A stretch of DNA of 64,000 bases, from NCBI GenBank assembly GCA_026129095.1, contig JAHCIT010000002.1, positions 496,774-560,773 of the forward strand, written 5' to 3'. This document shows, one piece after another, positions 29,107 through 37,374 of this stretch. Positions within the stretch are counted from its first letter, which is position 1, and each line of letters begins with the position of its first letter. The notes beneath the pieces are model-generated. The model was not told where the DNA came from and did not search any database. It saw nothing but the letters and a program-made list of their open reading frames with translations. A program made the position numbers and the translations under genes. Origin of the DNA: Deltaproteobacteria bacterium (GTDB lineage: Bacteria; JAGRBM01; JAHCIT01).

Positions 29107-29133
29107 TCCGGACCTAAAGTGGGGTACGGGTCA
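29091..29133 (+). repeat. Right terminal inverted repeat of the IS
   Basis: The complement of this end matches the left end imperfectly, beginning TGACCCGTACCCC. Its last triplet TCA (29131-29133) reads TGA on the minus strand and serves as the dnaA stop codon. Confidence 0.88.
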
Positions 29134-30552
29134 GCTGCCCAGAATACGTTGCTTGATGATTTCCAGCTGGTGCTGGAAGTTATCGTCATTCTCACGACGG
29201 AATTTCATCTGGTCCACCGCATACATCACAGTAGTATGGTCTTTACCGCCAAAGGCAGTACCAATCATCGGAAAGCTGGCGTCAGTCAATTCACGGCACA
29301 TGTACATCGCGACCTGCCGGGCCAGCGCCAGATGGCGGAACCGCCGACGTGAAAGGATCTCCTCGTAAGATACGTCATAGTAGGTGGATACCTGGCGGAT
29401 AATGGCCTCGATGGTTGGCTTCCGAGGCAGCTCGACAACAACGGGCCTGAAAAGTGGCGCGATCCGGTCCAGTGACGGTGCTTCCCGGGTCATTGAACAG
29501 TGGGCAATCACCTTGGTGAGCGAACCCTCCAGTTCACGCATGTGGACACCACAATGCTTGGCCAGAAACAGCATCACGTCATCAGGCATGTGAAACCGGT
29601 ATTCATCGGCCTTTGCCTTGAGAATGGCCAGCTTGGTTTCGATATCCGGGGGCTTCACATCTGCGGTCAGGCCCCACTCGAACCGGCTGATGATTCGCTC
29701 CTCAATGCCTTTCAGCTCGTCAGGGTGCTTGTCACAGGTGAGTACGATCTGCTTGTTGGCCGAGTAAAGCTCGTCGAAGACATGGAAAAACTCGTTCTGC
29801 GTGGCGTCCTTGTCGGCAATGAACTGGATGTCGTCAATCAGCAGCAGATCGCATTCGTGCCTGTAAAGACGGCGAAGTTCCTCGGTACGGCGTGTTTGCA
29901 GCGCGGTAATCACGTCGTTGGTGAAGTCCTCGCCAGACGCATAGACCACGCGCATCTTGGGCGACAGTTTCAGGAGTTCGTGGCCGATGGCGTTCAGCAG
30001 GTGCGTTTTGCCGAGCCCGACGCCGCCGTAAATGAACAGGGGGTTATAGGCCAGCCGTGTCATCATCGAGGAGGAGCGCGAGCCGTCGGCCACGGCTTTG
30101 GCGGCTGCATGCGCAAACTGGTTGCCGTTGCCGACGATGTAACGGTCGAACGTAAAATGGTCGATCAGCCGGCGCCGCATCAGGCGGTGACGGGGCGGGT
30201 CGTTCCGTGTGCTGTCCGGAGCCGGTTGCACAGATGGGCTGGGTAGTGTGCCGGTGGTCGATGGAGCATTAAGTGACGAATCGCCCGAGGAGCCGTTTTG
30301 CGGAACGAAATTGATACGCACGTCGAGTTCGGTGCGGCCAGCTGTTTCTGTAACAACGTTCCGGATCAGGGGCAGGATGTCGGAACTTTCTATCTCTTTT
30401 TTGGCGATCTGGTTGGGTGTCTCCAGCACGAGCAAACGATCATCACTTTCTGGTGAGACCTTCAGCGGTTTGATCCACATATTAAAGCGATGGTTATCCA
30501 GGGATTGCAGCAAACGCTCGCGTGAATCGTGCCAAACCTGTTCCTGTTTCAT
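29131..30552 (-). CDS. dnaA: Chromosomal replication initiator DnaA
   Basis: The protein has 473 residues. Domain I is N-terminal (about 1-85). A variable Ser/Pro linker follows. The AAA+ domain III starts near 130 with Walker A GGVGLGKTHLLNAIGHEL, Walker B LLLIDDIQFI and sensor motifs. Domain IV ends with ALARQVAMYMCRELTDASFPMIG and the DnaA box contact signature GKDHTTVMYA. It opens oriC and loads the helicase. The stop codon is the last triplet of the adjoining IS; before insertion it would have been TAG (minus-strand reading of 27850-27852), so the protein is unchanged. Confidence 0.97.
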   Translation of the reverse strand: MKQEQVWHDSRERLLQSLDNHRFNMWIKPLKVSPESDDRLLVLETPNQIAKKEIESSDILPLIRNVVTETAGRTELDVRINFVPQNGSSGDSSLNAPSTTGTLPSPSVQPAPDSTRNDPPRHRLMRRRLIDHFTFDRYIVGNGNQFAHAAAKAVADGSRSSSMMTRLAYNPLFIYGGVGLGKTHLLNAIGHELLKLSPKMRVVYASGEDFTNDVITALQTRRTEELRRLYRHECDLLLIDDIQFIADKDATQNEFFHVFDELYSANKQIVLTCDKHPDELKGIEERIISRFEWGLTADVKPPDIETKLAILKAKADEYRFHMPDDVMLFLAKHCGVHMRELEGSLTKVIAHCSMTREAPSLDRIAPLFRPVVVELPRKPTIEAIIRQVSTYYDVSYEEILSRRRFRHLALARQVAMYMCRELTDASFPMIGTAFGGKDHTTVMYAVDQMKFRRENDDNFQHQLEIIKQRILGS

Positions 30553-31212
30553 TCTGCCCTCTCAAGAATGTGCTCAGGTGATCAGCAATTACCCACAGCT
30601 TTTCCCGGCCGGTGGATAACTCATCAAGCAGTAACGCTTTGGAGATGCTACAAGAGCATCTAACCAATTGAATTTTTTGGCAAAATTCCCTTCTTCACCA
30701 GCCGGGCACCTACTCCCGGCTGGGTCCGAATCAGCCCTTCAACTTGTTACGGGTTGTCCCCGTGACCACCAAGGTTGGAAAAACTATAGTCGGCTCTTGT
30801 GTAACTTCAACGGCACACCAAATAAGAATTATAACCTGCTAAAATTACAGGAGAAAAACCGGGCAAACAACGACACACATTTCCACAGGAAATTCCCCCA
30901 ATACTGTGGAAAACCAGCCAACTCATTGAAATCAAACTGGAAATGGTCTTTCTGGCAAAACTGTTGGTAACTCTGCAAACAATAAATCCAATGTTATTAA
31001 TAACTTGGCCCGATATCTCGGCGGCCTGTTGTGTACAACAACCGGAAATGAAACGGATTTGGTACATATAGGCTTTTCTGACTTCTCCACATTGCCCTAT
31101 CGGTACGGAAATTATCTTAGGGAAGACGGGTTTCGCCTCTGGCCGTGCAAGCGTGTTATCACAGGCTGGTAAGAGGTTTTGACCGTTATTTCCTGACAGG
31201 AGTTGTGCACCC
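30553..31212. other. Candidate replication origin (oriC) between dnaA and psd
   Basis: A 660-base gene-free gap between divergent dnaA and psd. DnaA-box-like 9-mers one mismatch from TTATCCACA are TTACCCACA (30589-30597) and TTCTCCACA (31083-31091). On the other strand there are GGTGGATAA (30611-30619) and TGTGGAAAA (30905-30913). AT-rich stretches at about 30820-30850 and 30978-31005 could be the unwinding element. The dnaA promoter must also lie here. The boxes are not perfect, so the assignment is by position and density. Confidence 0.6.
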
Positions 31213-32049
31213 ATGAGCCCCGTACTGCAGGGATTCATACCGCAGAGACTGCTTTCATCTTTTCTCGGCTGGATGGGGCATGTTCGGCGTCCGCGGTGGC
31301 TAGTGCACCGTTTTGTCGTGTGGTTTGCGCGGCACTACGGTGTCAATCTGGAAGAAGCCGAACACCCCATCGGACACTACGAATCATTTACCAGCTTTTT
31401 TACCAGGCGGCTGAAGCCGGGGCTGAGACGGTTTCCGGATGCTCCGCAGGCCATTGGTTCCCCGGCCGACGGTACGGTGGCGGCAAGCGGAGTTGTGACG
31501 GCAGGCCGCGCCATCCAGGCCAAGGGGATCGACTACCGTCTTGAGGATCTTCTCTGCGACCGGGAGCTGGCCGGTGCGTTCGAAGGCGGCACTTATAGGA
31601 CAATCTACCTTTCACCTAAAGATTACCATCGTGTTCATGCACCCTGTTCTGGTGTCCTGCGGCGGCGAATCCATGGTGGCGGCAGGCTCTTTTCCGTGTC
31701 AGCGAGCACCGTCGCACAAGTGCCCAACATTTTTGCCGGTAATGAGCGCGTGGTCCTGGAGTTTGACGACGGTTCCAACGGCCGGTGGATGATCGTGCTT
31801 GTTGGTGCGCTGGTCGTTGGCGGCATTGAAACCGTCTGGGAGGGAACTGTGAACCCGCTCCGGAAAGGTATGAAATCGGACCGGGTATTCGAGGGGATGA
31901 TCAGGGTCAGCCGGGGCGATGAAATAGGCCTGTTCCGTGCCGGTTCCACGGTGATCTGTTTTTGGCAGAAGGGACGGGTCCGGCTGGAACCGTTCGGCGA
32001 CAACGCGCCGGTGAAGCTGGGGGAAACGATCGGGGAGCGGGATGTGTGA
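31213..32049 (+). CDS. psd: Phosphatidylserine decarboxylase
   Basis: The protein has 278 residues, the size of the bacterial membrane-associated enzyme. It decarboxylates phosphatidylserine to phosphatidylethanolamine. Signatures include HPIGHYESFTSFFTRRL, GSPADGTVAASG, LSPKDYHRVHAPCSG and MIVLVGALVVGGIETVWEG. The autocleavage site is AGST, with Ser245 as the pyruvoyl precursor. The usual residue before GST is Leu, here Ala, a mild variant. The small and large subunits would form on self-cleavage. pssA is not in the window. It diverges from dnaA across the putative origin. Confidence 0.93.
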   Translation: MSPVLQGFIPQRLLSSFLGWMGHVRRPRWLVHRFVVWFARHYGVNLEEAEHPIGHYESFTSFFTRRLKPGLRRFPDAPQAIGSPADGTVAASGVVTAGRAIQAKGIDYRLEDLLCDRELAGAFEGGTYRTIYLSPKDYHRVHAPCSGVLRRRIHGGGRLFSVSASTVAQVPNIFAGNERVVLEFDDGSNGRWMIVLVGALVVGGIETVWEGTVNPLRKGMKSDRVFEGMIRVSRGDEIGLFRAGSTVICFWQKGRVRLEPFGDNAPVKLGETIGERDV

Positions 32050-32075
32050 TAACATAAAAGTAGTTGATGTTTATG

Positions 32076-32867
32076 TTATCTATTCCTCCGCTGCTTCTTT
32101 TCCTGTATGCCCGACATACCGAACCGGCGGTCCAGCTCTCCCCACATGTCCGTAAGAGGAATACCGGCACCTTCCAGCACAACAAGGAAGTGATACAGGA
32201 CATCTGCCGCCTCATAGATGACGGCGGCTTTTGTCTGTGAGGCTGTCCGGGTGTGCGCCTTGCCCTTCCCTGCCTTTTCGAGATCTGCCGTGGCGAGCAG
32301 TAGCTCGCTTGCCTCTTCGAGCAGCTTTTTCCCGCGCTTTTCAGCTGACTGGGACAACAGTTTCGCCGTATAGCTGGAATCCGGCTTTGCCGTGCGCCGC
32401 GTGCGAATAGTCCGTAGAAGTTCAAACAGGACGCGTGAGTTTGCACGGGCAGGAGATTTTCCAAATGGCGCCGTCTGATAAAAGCAGGTGGGTGCCCCCG
32501 TGTGACAGGCAACGCCTGTCTGGTCCACGCGAGCTATCAGCGTATCGCCGTCGCAGTCGAGTTCGAGCGACTCAATGCGCTGGACATGGCCGGTTGTCCC
32601 GCCTTTTTTCCAGAGTGACCCGCGCGAACGGGACCAGAAATGTGTAAAGCCGGTCTTGATAGCCAGCTCCAGGGCGCGCCTGTTCGCCCAGGCGAGCATG
32701 AGCAGTTCACCAGTCTCACGATCGACGACAGCCACCGGCACAAGGCCTTTCTCGTCGAACCGGACACGGGCAATGAGCTTGGCGGGGCGGATTCGCTCCG
32801 GGGGTGGTGCCTTTGGTGGTATGTTTTTCCGGGCAGGGGTTTTGGGTGCTGTTTTTACGGCAGGCAT
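32076..32867 (-). CDS. hisIE: Bifunctional phosphoribosyl-AMP cyclohydrolase/phosphoribosyl-ATP diphosphatase
   Basis: The protein has 263 residues from the ATG at 32867; a longer start at 32933 adds 22 residues without a better ribosome site. HisI occupies about residues 28-130, with WSRSRGSLWKKGGTTGHVQ, DCDGDTLIARVDQTG and ACHTGAPTCFYQ. HisE follows, with EEASELLLAT and EAADVLYHFLVVL. It catalyses histidine steps 2 and 3. The first 28 residues are a Lys/Pro/Ala-rich extension (KTAPKTPARK, then PPKAPPPERIRPAK) not in typical HisIE. It is convergent with psd and divergent from hisF. Confidence 0.92.
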   Translation of the reverse strand: MPAVKTAPKTPARKNIPPKAPPPERIRPAKLIARVRFDEKGLVPVAVVDRETGELLMLAWANRRALELAIKTGFTHFWSRSRGSLWKKGGTTGHVQRIESLELDCDGDTLIARVDQTGVACHTGAPTCFYQTAPFGKSPARANSRVLFELLRTIRTRRTAKPDSSYTAKLLSQSAEKRGKKLLEEASELLLATADLEKAGKGKAHTRTASQTKAAVIYEAADVLYHFLVVLEGAGIPLTDMWGELDRRFGMSGIQEKKQRRNR

Positions 32868-32954
32868 CGTGACGAGACGGGCTCCTTTCCTGTCCTTCGT
32901 CAGAAACAGGAACGGGTGAGTATACACGCACATCAGGGAATTTGGTTGGAGCGG

Positions 32955-32970
32955 TGTTCCACGTGGAACA
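32955..32970. promoter_or_regulatory. parS: parS site (ParB-binding centromere), copy 1
   Basis: TGTTCCACGTGGAACA is a perfect 16-bp palindrome and equals the ParB-binding parS sequence used by many proteobacteria. It lies between hisIE and hisF, 2.4 kb from the dnaA start. An identical copy lies at 33926. parA and parB are not in the window. Confidence 0.9.
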
Positions 32971-33088
32971 ATGAGCAGATAAAAGACTGAAAAAGCTGCA
33001 ATCAGGCCTTTACCCCGCCCTGCCCGTCTCCCATTAATGGGAGACGGCTATCCGGTAACGGTGGACGGGAACACGAGGGAAACACGCG

Positions 33089-33868
33089 TTGCTTGCCAAG
33101 CGGATTATTCCCTGCCTGGACGTAAAGGACGGGCGGGTCGTCAAAGGGGTCAACTTCGTCAATCTCCGGGATGCCGGCGACCCGGTCGAAATTGCCAGGG
33201 CCTATAACGACCAGCGAGCCGACGAACTGTGCTTTCTCGACATCACCGCTTCCCATGAGGCCCGTGACATCATGTTGGATGTGGTCCGGCGGACCGCGGA
33301 AACAGTATTCATGCCGCTTACTGTGGGCGGCGGCGTCCGGACCATTGAGGATATCCGGAAACTGCTGGAAGCCGGCGCCGATAAAGTTTCAATCAATACG
33401 GCTGCCGTGGATCGGCCGGCGCTGGTGGAGGAAGCCGCACTCGCCTTCGGCTCCCAAGCGATTGTTGTGGCCGTGGACGCCCGGCGGGTGACGGATTCCG
33501 ACGCACCCCGCTGGGAAGTATTTACGCACGGAGGTCGCCGGGAAACAGGTCTCGATGCGGTCACCTGGGCTTGGGAGATGGCCCGCCGGGGGGCAGGGGA
33601 GATACTGCTTACCAGCATGGATCGGGATGGCACCGGTGAGGGGTATGACATCGGGCTTACCCGTGCGGTGGTGAAGGCGGTACCGGTACCGGTGATAGCC
33701 TCCGGCGGGGTGGGTAAGGTGGAGCACTTCTATGAGGGGCTTGCCGAGGCAGGGGCCGATGGAGCCCTGGCGGCGGGGGTTTTTCATTTCGGCCAGCTTA
33801 CGATTGGCCAGGTCCGGGCCTATTTAAGAAAGAATGGCGTTCCGGTCCGCCACGATCCGCGACTATAG
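33089..33868 (+). CDS. hisF: Imidazole glycerol phosphate synthase, cyclase subunit HisF
   Basis: The protein has 259 residues, the usual HisF length, with a TTG start at 33089 preceded by GAGGGA. It forms the TIM barrel that, with HisH, converts PRFAR and ammonia to imidazole glycerol phosphate and AICAR. Signatures are [21 protein letters not shown] with the catalytic Asp near the start, [40 protein letters not shown] with the second catalytic Asp, and [13 protein letters not shown]. It diverges from hisIE across parS copy 1. hisH and hisA are not in the window. Confidence 0.96.
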   Translation: MLAKRIIPCLDVKDGRVVKGVNFVNLRDAGDPVEIARAYNDQRADELCFLDITASHEARDIMLDVVRRTAETVFMPLTVGGGVRTIEDIRKLLEAGADKVSINTAAVDRPALVEEAALAFGSQAIVVAVDARRVTDSDAPRWEVFTHGGRRETGLDAVTWAWEMARRGAGEILLTSMDRDGTGEGYDIGLTRAVVKAVPVPVIASGGVGKVEHFYEGLAEAGADGALAAGVFHFGQLTIGQVRAYLRKNGVPVRHDPRL

Positions 33869-33925
33869 CTATAATTGGCGGGGCCGCCACGGTTCACCAC
33901 GCCTTGCCACGCTTCAACCAGGGTA

Positions 33926-33941
33926 TGTTCCACGTGGAACA
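33926..33941. promoter_or_regulatory. parS: parS site, copy 2
   Basis: TGTTCCACGTGGAACA, identical to copy 1 at 32955, lies 58 bases after the hisF stop and 3.4 kb from dnaA. The rest of 33869-34083 shows nothing recognised. Confidence 0.9.
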
Positions 33942-34083
33942 CGGCTTTGACCTGACTGTGGAAGGTCAAAAACTGACGACTGGAGCCCTTTCGGGGTCCA
34001 GCCGTCTTCTGCAAGCGGCCTCGCTTAAGAGTTGGTCCTTTTCCGGTCCTTCAGTTCCTTCTGTCCCACATCTTTATTTTTTC

Positions 34084-34473
34084 TTACTTCCGGACCAGAT
34101 ACAGGGACTCTTCAGCGGTGTCGCCATCCAGAACAATGGCATTGGGGCCGAGCCTGGAGATCCGGTACGTTCCCGTAAGCGGTCCCGAGAGCTCGACGAG
34201 GTCATCATTCAGCCGGACTACGGAACCGTTTTCGGCTCCTCGGCGGCTGATCTTTTCAACGGTAAAACGAGAGATATTCAGGGCGAAGCTGTCAGCGGCG
34301 ACCACCCGGCCTGAGGTAGTGGACTCCATCACCTGGACTTCCCATTGGCCCGAAATATCGCTTCGGCCTGTGTAAAGCGCAGCCTGCGCTCCGGTGAAAA
34401 TTCCAAGTCCCAAGGCAGCTGCGGCAATGCCGGCGGCTCCAAGCTGGCGAACCCTTTTTCCATCGCGGATCAT
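34084..34473 (-). CDS. Small exported protein, unknown function
   Basis: The protein has 129 residues from the ATG at 34473, which follows CAGGAGG by eight bases. An upstream ATG at 34533 has no ribosome site. A signal-like segment (about residues 12-32, GAAGIAAAALGLGIFTGAQA) precedes a mature part of about 95 residues with alternating hydrophobic residues, likely a beta-rich periplasmic domain (for example QWEVQVMES, FALNISRFTVEKISR and LTGTYRISRLGPNAIVL). This alternation resembles lipocalin-type barrels, but I cannot name a family. It is not in an evident operon: an inverted repeat lies upstream at 34657-34687. Confidence 0.6.
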   Translation of the reverse strand: MIRDGKRVRQLGAAGIAAAALGLGIFTGAQAALYTGRSDISGQWEVQVMESTTSGRVVAADSFALNISRFTVEKISRRGAENGSVVRLNDDLVELSGPLTGTYRISRLGPNAIVLDGDTAEESLYLVRK

Positions 34474-34656
34474 GACATGCGCCTCCTGAAAATGGCGTCC
34501 TGAACTGCCATGAATACGCACAGGCCATGCCATTGGGGAAAGGCAGGGGTATAAGCAATGCTAGTAGACGGTAACTACTGGAGAATTCGCCTGTGGACAG
34601 AGAGGTGGAAACGAATTAGCAGGCGCCGATAATTCTCATTCTGAGGCGGAATGAAA

Positions 34657-34687
34657 TCCCAAATTGAGATGGAATCTCAACTTGGGA
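34657..34687. terminator. Long hairpin between the TPR gene and the small exported protein gene
   Basis: Fourteen-base arms (34657-34670 and 34674-34687) with a single mismatch flank a three-base loop GGA. It lies 82 bases downstream of the TPR gene stop, so it may end that transcript; there is no T-run. An operator or a small RNA element is also possible. Nothing else is recognised in 34474-34768. Confidence 0.45.
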
Positions 34688-34768
34688 ATCGGTGGAGAAT
34701 CCGAGTTATGTATTTTTGTGGTGGCATTCCCACAGGCCAGGATTATGGATCCCGGACGAAAACGACGC

Positions 34769-35689
34769 TCAGGGCTGTGGCGCCTGGCGGTTCTTGGGAT
34801 GGTTGGGGTGATCCTCGGGCCACTCTATAAGCGGAGGCGGCTCCGTGGCGCGTGGCCGCCGGGGACGTTTGGGTGGTGCGGCGTCAGCAGGAGGTGTTTC
34901 AGCTTCCGGAACCGGAGAGGGGGGCGGCGGTGCCGGTTCTGGCTCTGGGGGTGGAGGCAGTACGGGTTCGGACGGGGCAGTTTCGGCTGGCGGTGGCTGG
35001 TAACGCACCAGAGCCCTTTCGCCTTCTTTCATCACCGAATTGATCTCTTCCTGCGTGAGACCCATCTCCTTCAACGCTTCTTGGGCAGAATGACGCCACC
35101 GGACGGCATCCCGGCCAACGGGCGGAAGGGTGAGATATTTGAGAAAGGCATAGATCGATTCTGGCTGCCGGCGAAGGCTCTGAAGTGCACGGCCCATGTT
35201 GTACCAAGTATCGGCGTAGTCGGGTTTCAGTTCGAGTGCCTTTTGGTACTGGACCAAGGCATCGTCCACTTTCGCCTTTTCGTGATAAACGGAACCAATG
35301 TTGTAGTAGATAGACGGGATTGTCGGATCGAGGGCAAACGCCTTTTCGTACTGTTCCATGGCTGCATCGAGTTCGCCGCTGTCGTCCAGTGCTGTGCCGA
35401 GCATATTGTAATAATTTGCGTTATTTGGATCGAGTTCGATCGCCTTGCGGTAATGGTACAAAGACAGCTTGAACTGTCGGTCTTCCTGGAGGGCGCGGGC
35501 CAGTTCGGCATGGACAACAGGGCTGGCGGGATTGTCGACAACCTTGTCCTGGCGGGCTCGGATCACCCGCCGACGGTCGGCTGAACTCATCTCGTAGAGC
35601 GGACCTTTCGGCAGGCAGCCGGAAATGGAAACCGCCAGAAGCGAAAAGCAGAGGAAGGTTGCAGTTTTTCGAGAGAGCGGGTTCAGCAC
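34769..35689 (-). CDS. TPR-repeat lipoprotein
   Basis: The protein has 306 residues from a GTG at 35689, which puts a complete lipoprotein signal at the N-terminus (SLLAVSISGC); a longer start at 35794 overlaps the upstream gene. About residues 45-170 hold tetratricopeptide repeats with the AWYNLG-type spacing (NYYNMLGTALDDSG, YYNIGSVYHEKAK, TWYNMGRALQSLR). The C-terminal 90 residues are Pro/Glu-rich with PKRPRRPRATEPPP. It probably sits on the periplasmic face of a membrane and scaffolds other proteins, as in the outer-membrane PilF/PilW type. It follows the DUF2332 gene by 46 bases. Confidence 0.72.
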   Translation of the reverse strand: MLNPLSRKTATFLCFSLLAVSISGCLPKGPLYEMSSADRRRVIRARQDKVVDNPASPVVHAELARALQEDRQFKLSLYHYRKAIELDPNNANYYNMLGTALDDSGELDAAMEQYEKAFALDPTIPSIYYNIGSVYHEKAKVDDALVQYQKALELKPDYADTWYNMGRALQSLRRQPESIYAFLKYLTLPPVGRDAVRWRHSAQEALKEMGLTQEEINSVMKEGERALVRYQPPPAETAPSEPVLPPPPEPEPAPPPPSPVPEAETPPADAAPPKRPRRPRATEPPPLIEWPEDHPNHPKNRQAPQP

Positions 35690-35735
35690 AGTGGCCTTTA
35701 GTGTAAACGAACCGGGCGCCGGTTGCGCAAGGAAT

Positions 35736-36854
35736 TTATTGCTGTCTTGAGGCAAGCCAGCGGATCGAGGGCACGTGAGCTTCGGCAGCAGCAAGTATTT
35801 TACTGTGCCAGCGGCCAGTTTCCCGCCGGTGCAGCATCAGAACCGCTTCGTCCTTGCGTACCGATTCGGGCCGGTTGGCCGGTGACCGCGGAAGCTCAAA
35901 CTCCAGCCAGGCGCCCGGCCGTCTGTCCAGGGTTCGTGAAATACGATCCTTCAGGTCGAGATACTGGCTGTTAGAAAAGTACCCAGTCGTAATGGAATTC
36001 CAGAACAAAACGGGTGTGGACCCGGCGGACCATTCCTCCGGCTCCAGCCCGTCCGGTAGCTCCATCTGGCGGAATTCAATTTTCGGCCTGCCGGGACTTA
36101 TAGCAGCTTCAAGCCCCAGCTCCAGAAGCTTCATCCGCTCGGCCTGGTCTGGCCAGACGAGTGCTTTCAGCCACAATTGTGTCTGGGGGTCAGACGCATC
36201 AAGAGGATTCCTGTCAATGCCAATTCGCCGTGCGACCTGCCAATCGAAAGTGCGAGGCGCGTCGCTTCCGGTCACCGGCGTCTCGAGGGACGACTGACCA
36301 GGACCTCCGGCGTAAATCCGGTCGCCATTATCATAAACAGTAACCCACCCTAGACGGTCAGCGGCGAGGGAAAGCCCGGCGCTGGAACCCAGTTCGACCA
36401 GATCGAACTGCCGGAACTCCAGCACAGAAGCTGCAAGAAGCCAGCAGGCGGACCGGCGTATCTCGTTTGTCTGGATCTGACCGCTCCGGAGTGTTTCCAT
36501 TACAGCCGGGGACGGAGCGGACAGAAGTGACTTTACGCCCTCAAGAAAGTCTGCTGCCTCGGATCTGTCCAGCCCGACCGGCAGGCGCCGGCCATAGAAT
36601 GTCTGCAGGATTCTTGCGGAGGGTTCTCCTCGTAAAACGGCGGCGTGGATCGATGCCGCAACAACCAGCGGAGACTCAAACCAGGCGCCGAAAGTCCGCT
36701 GTGCCCAAGTCGTTTCAAGAAGCCTGCGAAACCATTCCTCTTCCCTCCACCACTGGCCCAGCGCATTGAAAAGAATTTGGTACAGGGGAGACCGTTCCTG
36801 GCAGAATTTCGCCTGCTTGTCGCAGATATCGGCAAAACCAGAAGGTACGGGCAT
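35736..36854 (-). CDS. DUF2332 family protein
   Basis: The protein has 372 residues. It has the DUF2332 hallmarks: QTNEIRRSACWLLAASVLEFRQ, VELGSSAGLSLAADRLG, RRIGIDRNPLDASDPQTQLWLKALVWPDQAER and a C-terminal PVLFWNSITTGYF segment. The core resembles a methyltransferase-like Rossmann pattern (ELGSSAGLSL), but the family has no assigned reaction. It lies 16 bases downstream of phhB and 46 bases upstream of the TPR lipoprotein gene, all on the same strand. Confidence 0.8.
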   Translation of the reverse strand: MPVPSGFADICDKQAKFCQERSPLYQILFNALGQWWREEEWFRRLLETTWAQRTFGAWFESPLVVAASIHAAVLRGEPSARILQTFYGRRLPVGLDRSEAADFLEGVKSLLSAPSPAVMETLRSGQIQTNEIRRSACWLLAASVLEFRQFDLVELGSSAGLSLAADRLGWVTVYDNGDRIYAGGPGQSSLETPVTGSDAPRTFDWQVARRIGIDRNPLDASDPQTQLWLKALVWPDQAERMKLLELGLEAAISPGRPKIEFRQMELPDGLEPEEWSAGSTPVLFWNSITTGYFSNSQYLDLKDRISRTLDRRPGAWLEFELPRSPANRPESVRKDEAVLMLHRRETGRWHSKILAAAEAHVPSIRWLASRQQ

Positions 36855-36870
36855 GGAACGCCAGCCTTTG

Positions 36871-37182
36871 TCAGACTTGAGGCTCAGCGCCTAGGCGGGA
36901 TGCCAGAGCTTGCATTTTCCGGGCAAGCGCGGTGTCGAGGTCAGAGATTGCCTTGAGATCATGGGTGATGAGATCAACGGTGATGTAGGCCCAGACATTA
37001 AACCACTCAGGATGGTGATCCATTGCCTGCGCCTCCGCGGCGATGGCCGACATAAAGCCGATTGCCTCAGGAAATCCGGTGAATTTCCATTTCACATGGA
37101 GCTTGCCGCTCTCGATCCGCCAACCAGGAAGCAGCTTCAGGGCGTCAGCAATTTCGGTATCCGTCAGTCTTCTCGCGCGCAT
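36871..37182 (-). CDS. phhB: Pterin-4a-carbinolamine dehydratase
   Basis: The protein has 103 residues from the ATG at 37182; a longer start at 37275 is unlikely. It contains the family motif MDHHPEWFNVWAYITVDLITHD, with the catalytic His pair, and LLPGWRIESGKLHVKWKF. It dehydrates 4a-hydroxytetrahydropterin formed by aromatic amino acid hydroxylases and recycles the cofactor. No phenylalanine hydroxylase is in the window; the protein may alternatively act in folate or molybdopterin chemistry. Confidence 0.9.
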   Translation of the reverse strand: MRARRLTDTEIADALKLLPGWRIESGKLHVKWKFTGFPEAIGFMSAIAAEAQAMDHHPEWFNVWAYITVDLITHDLKAISDLDTALARKMQALASRLGAEPQV

Positions 37183-37330
37183 TGGGAATAGTCTCCTGAT
37201 GTTGGCGACGGTAGCCGCCCGGGGGATCCCGGCGTCAACCGGTATGTATGTGCAGGCGCGAAACATAGTTCGCACTGCGCTCGCTGATACGCGTTTGGCT
37301 TCTGGGGATAGAGCATAAAGAACAATGATT

Positions 37331-37351
37331 TTTACCGGCAGATTCGGTAAA
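37331..37351. promoter_or_regulatory. Inverted repeat upstream of pdhA, possible operator
   Basis: TTTACCG at 37331-37337 and CGGTAAA at 37345-37351 form perfect arms around a 7-base spacer, 24 bases before the pdhA start. The position fits a repressor site or a short leader hairpin for the pdh operon. Confidence 0.4.
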
Positions 37352-37374
37352 GATATCGCTCATCAGAGTGGCGC

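Larger units (their letters stand above)
27857..29133 (+). mobile_element. IS3-family insertion sequence (IS407 group), 1277 bp, complete
   Basis: The element starts TGACCCG and ends CGGGTCA, with imperfect inverted repeats of about 40 bases that share TGACCCG(C/T)ACCC and AAACTGAAAT. It encodes orfA and orfB with a -1 slippery heptamer between them and a complete DDE motif. The flanks GCTG at 27853-27856 and 29134-29137 are a 4-bp target duplication, matching the group's usual duplication size. Both ends, both frames and the duplication are intact, indicating a recent and possibly active copy. It is GC-richer than its surroundings. It is inserted at the dnaA stop codon. Confidence 0.93.

Noticed and set aside
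31151..31160. TTATCACA as a DnaA box
   Set aside because: It lacks one base of the 9-mer, so it is not counted among the boxes.
34664..35584. 306-residue plus-strand open frame
   Set aside because: It is antisense to the TPR lipoprotein, whose repeats are in the other strand.
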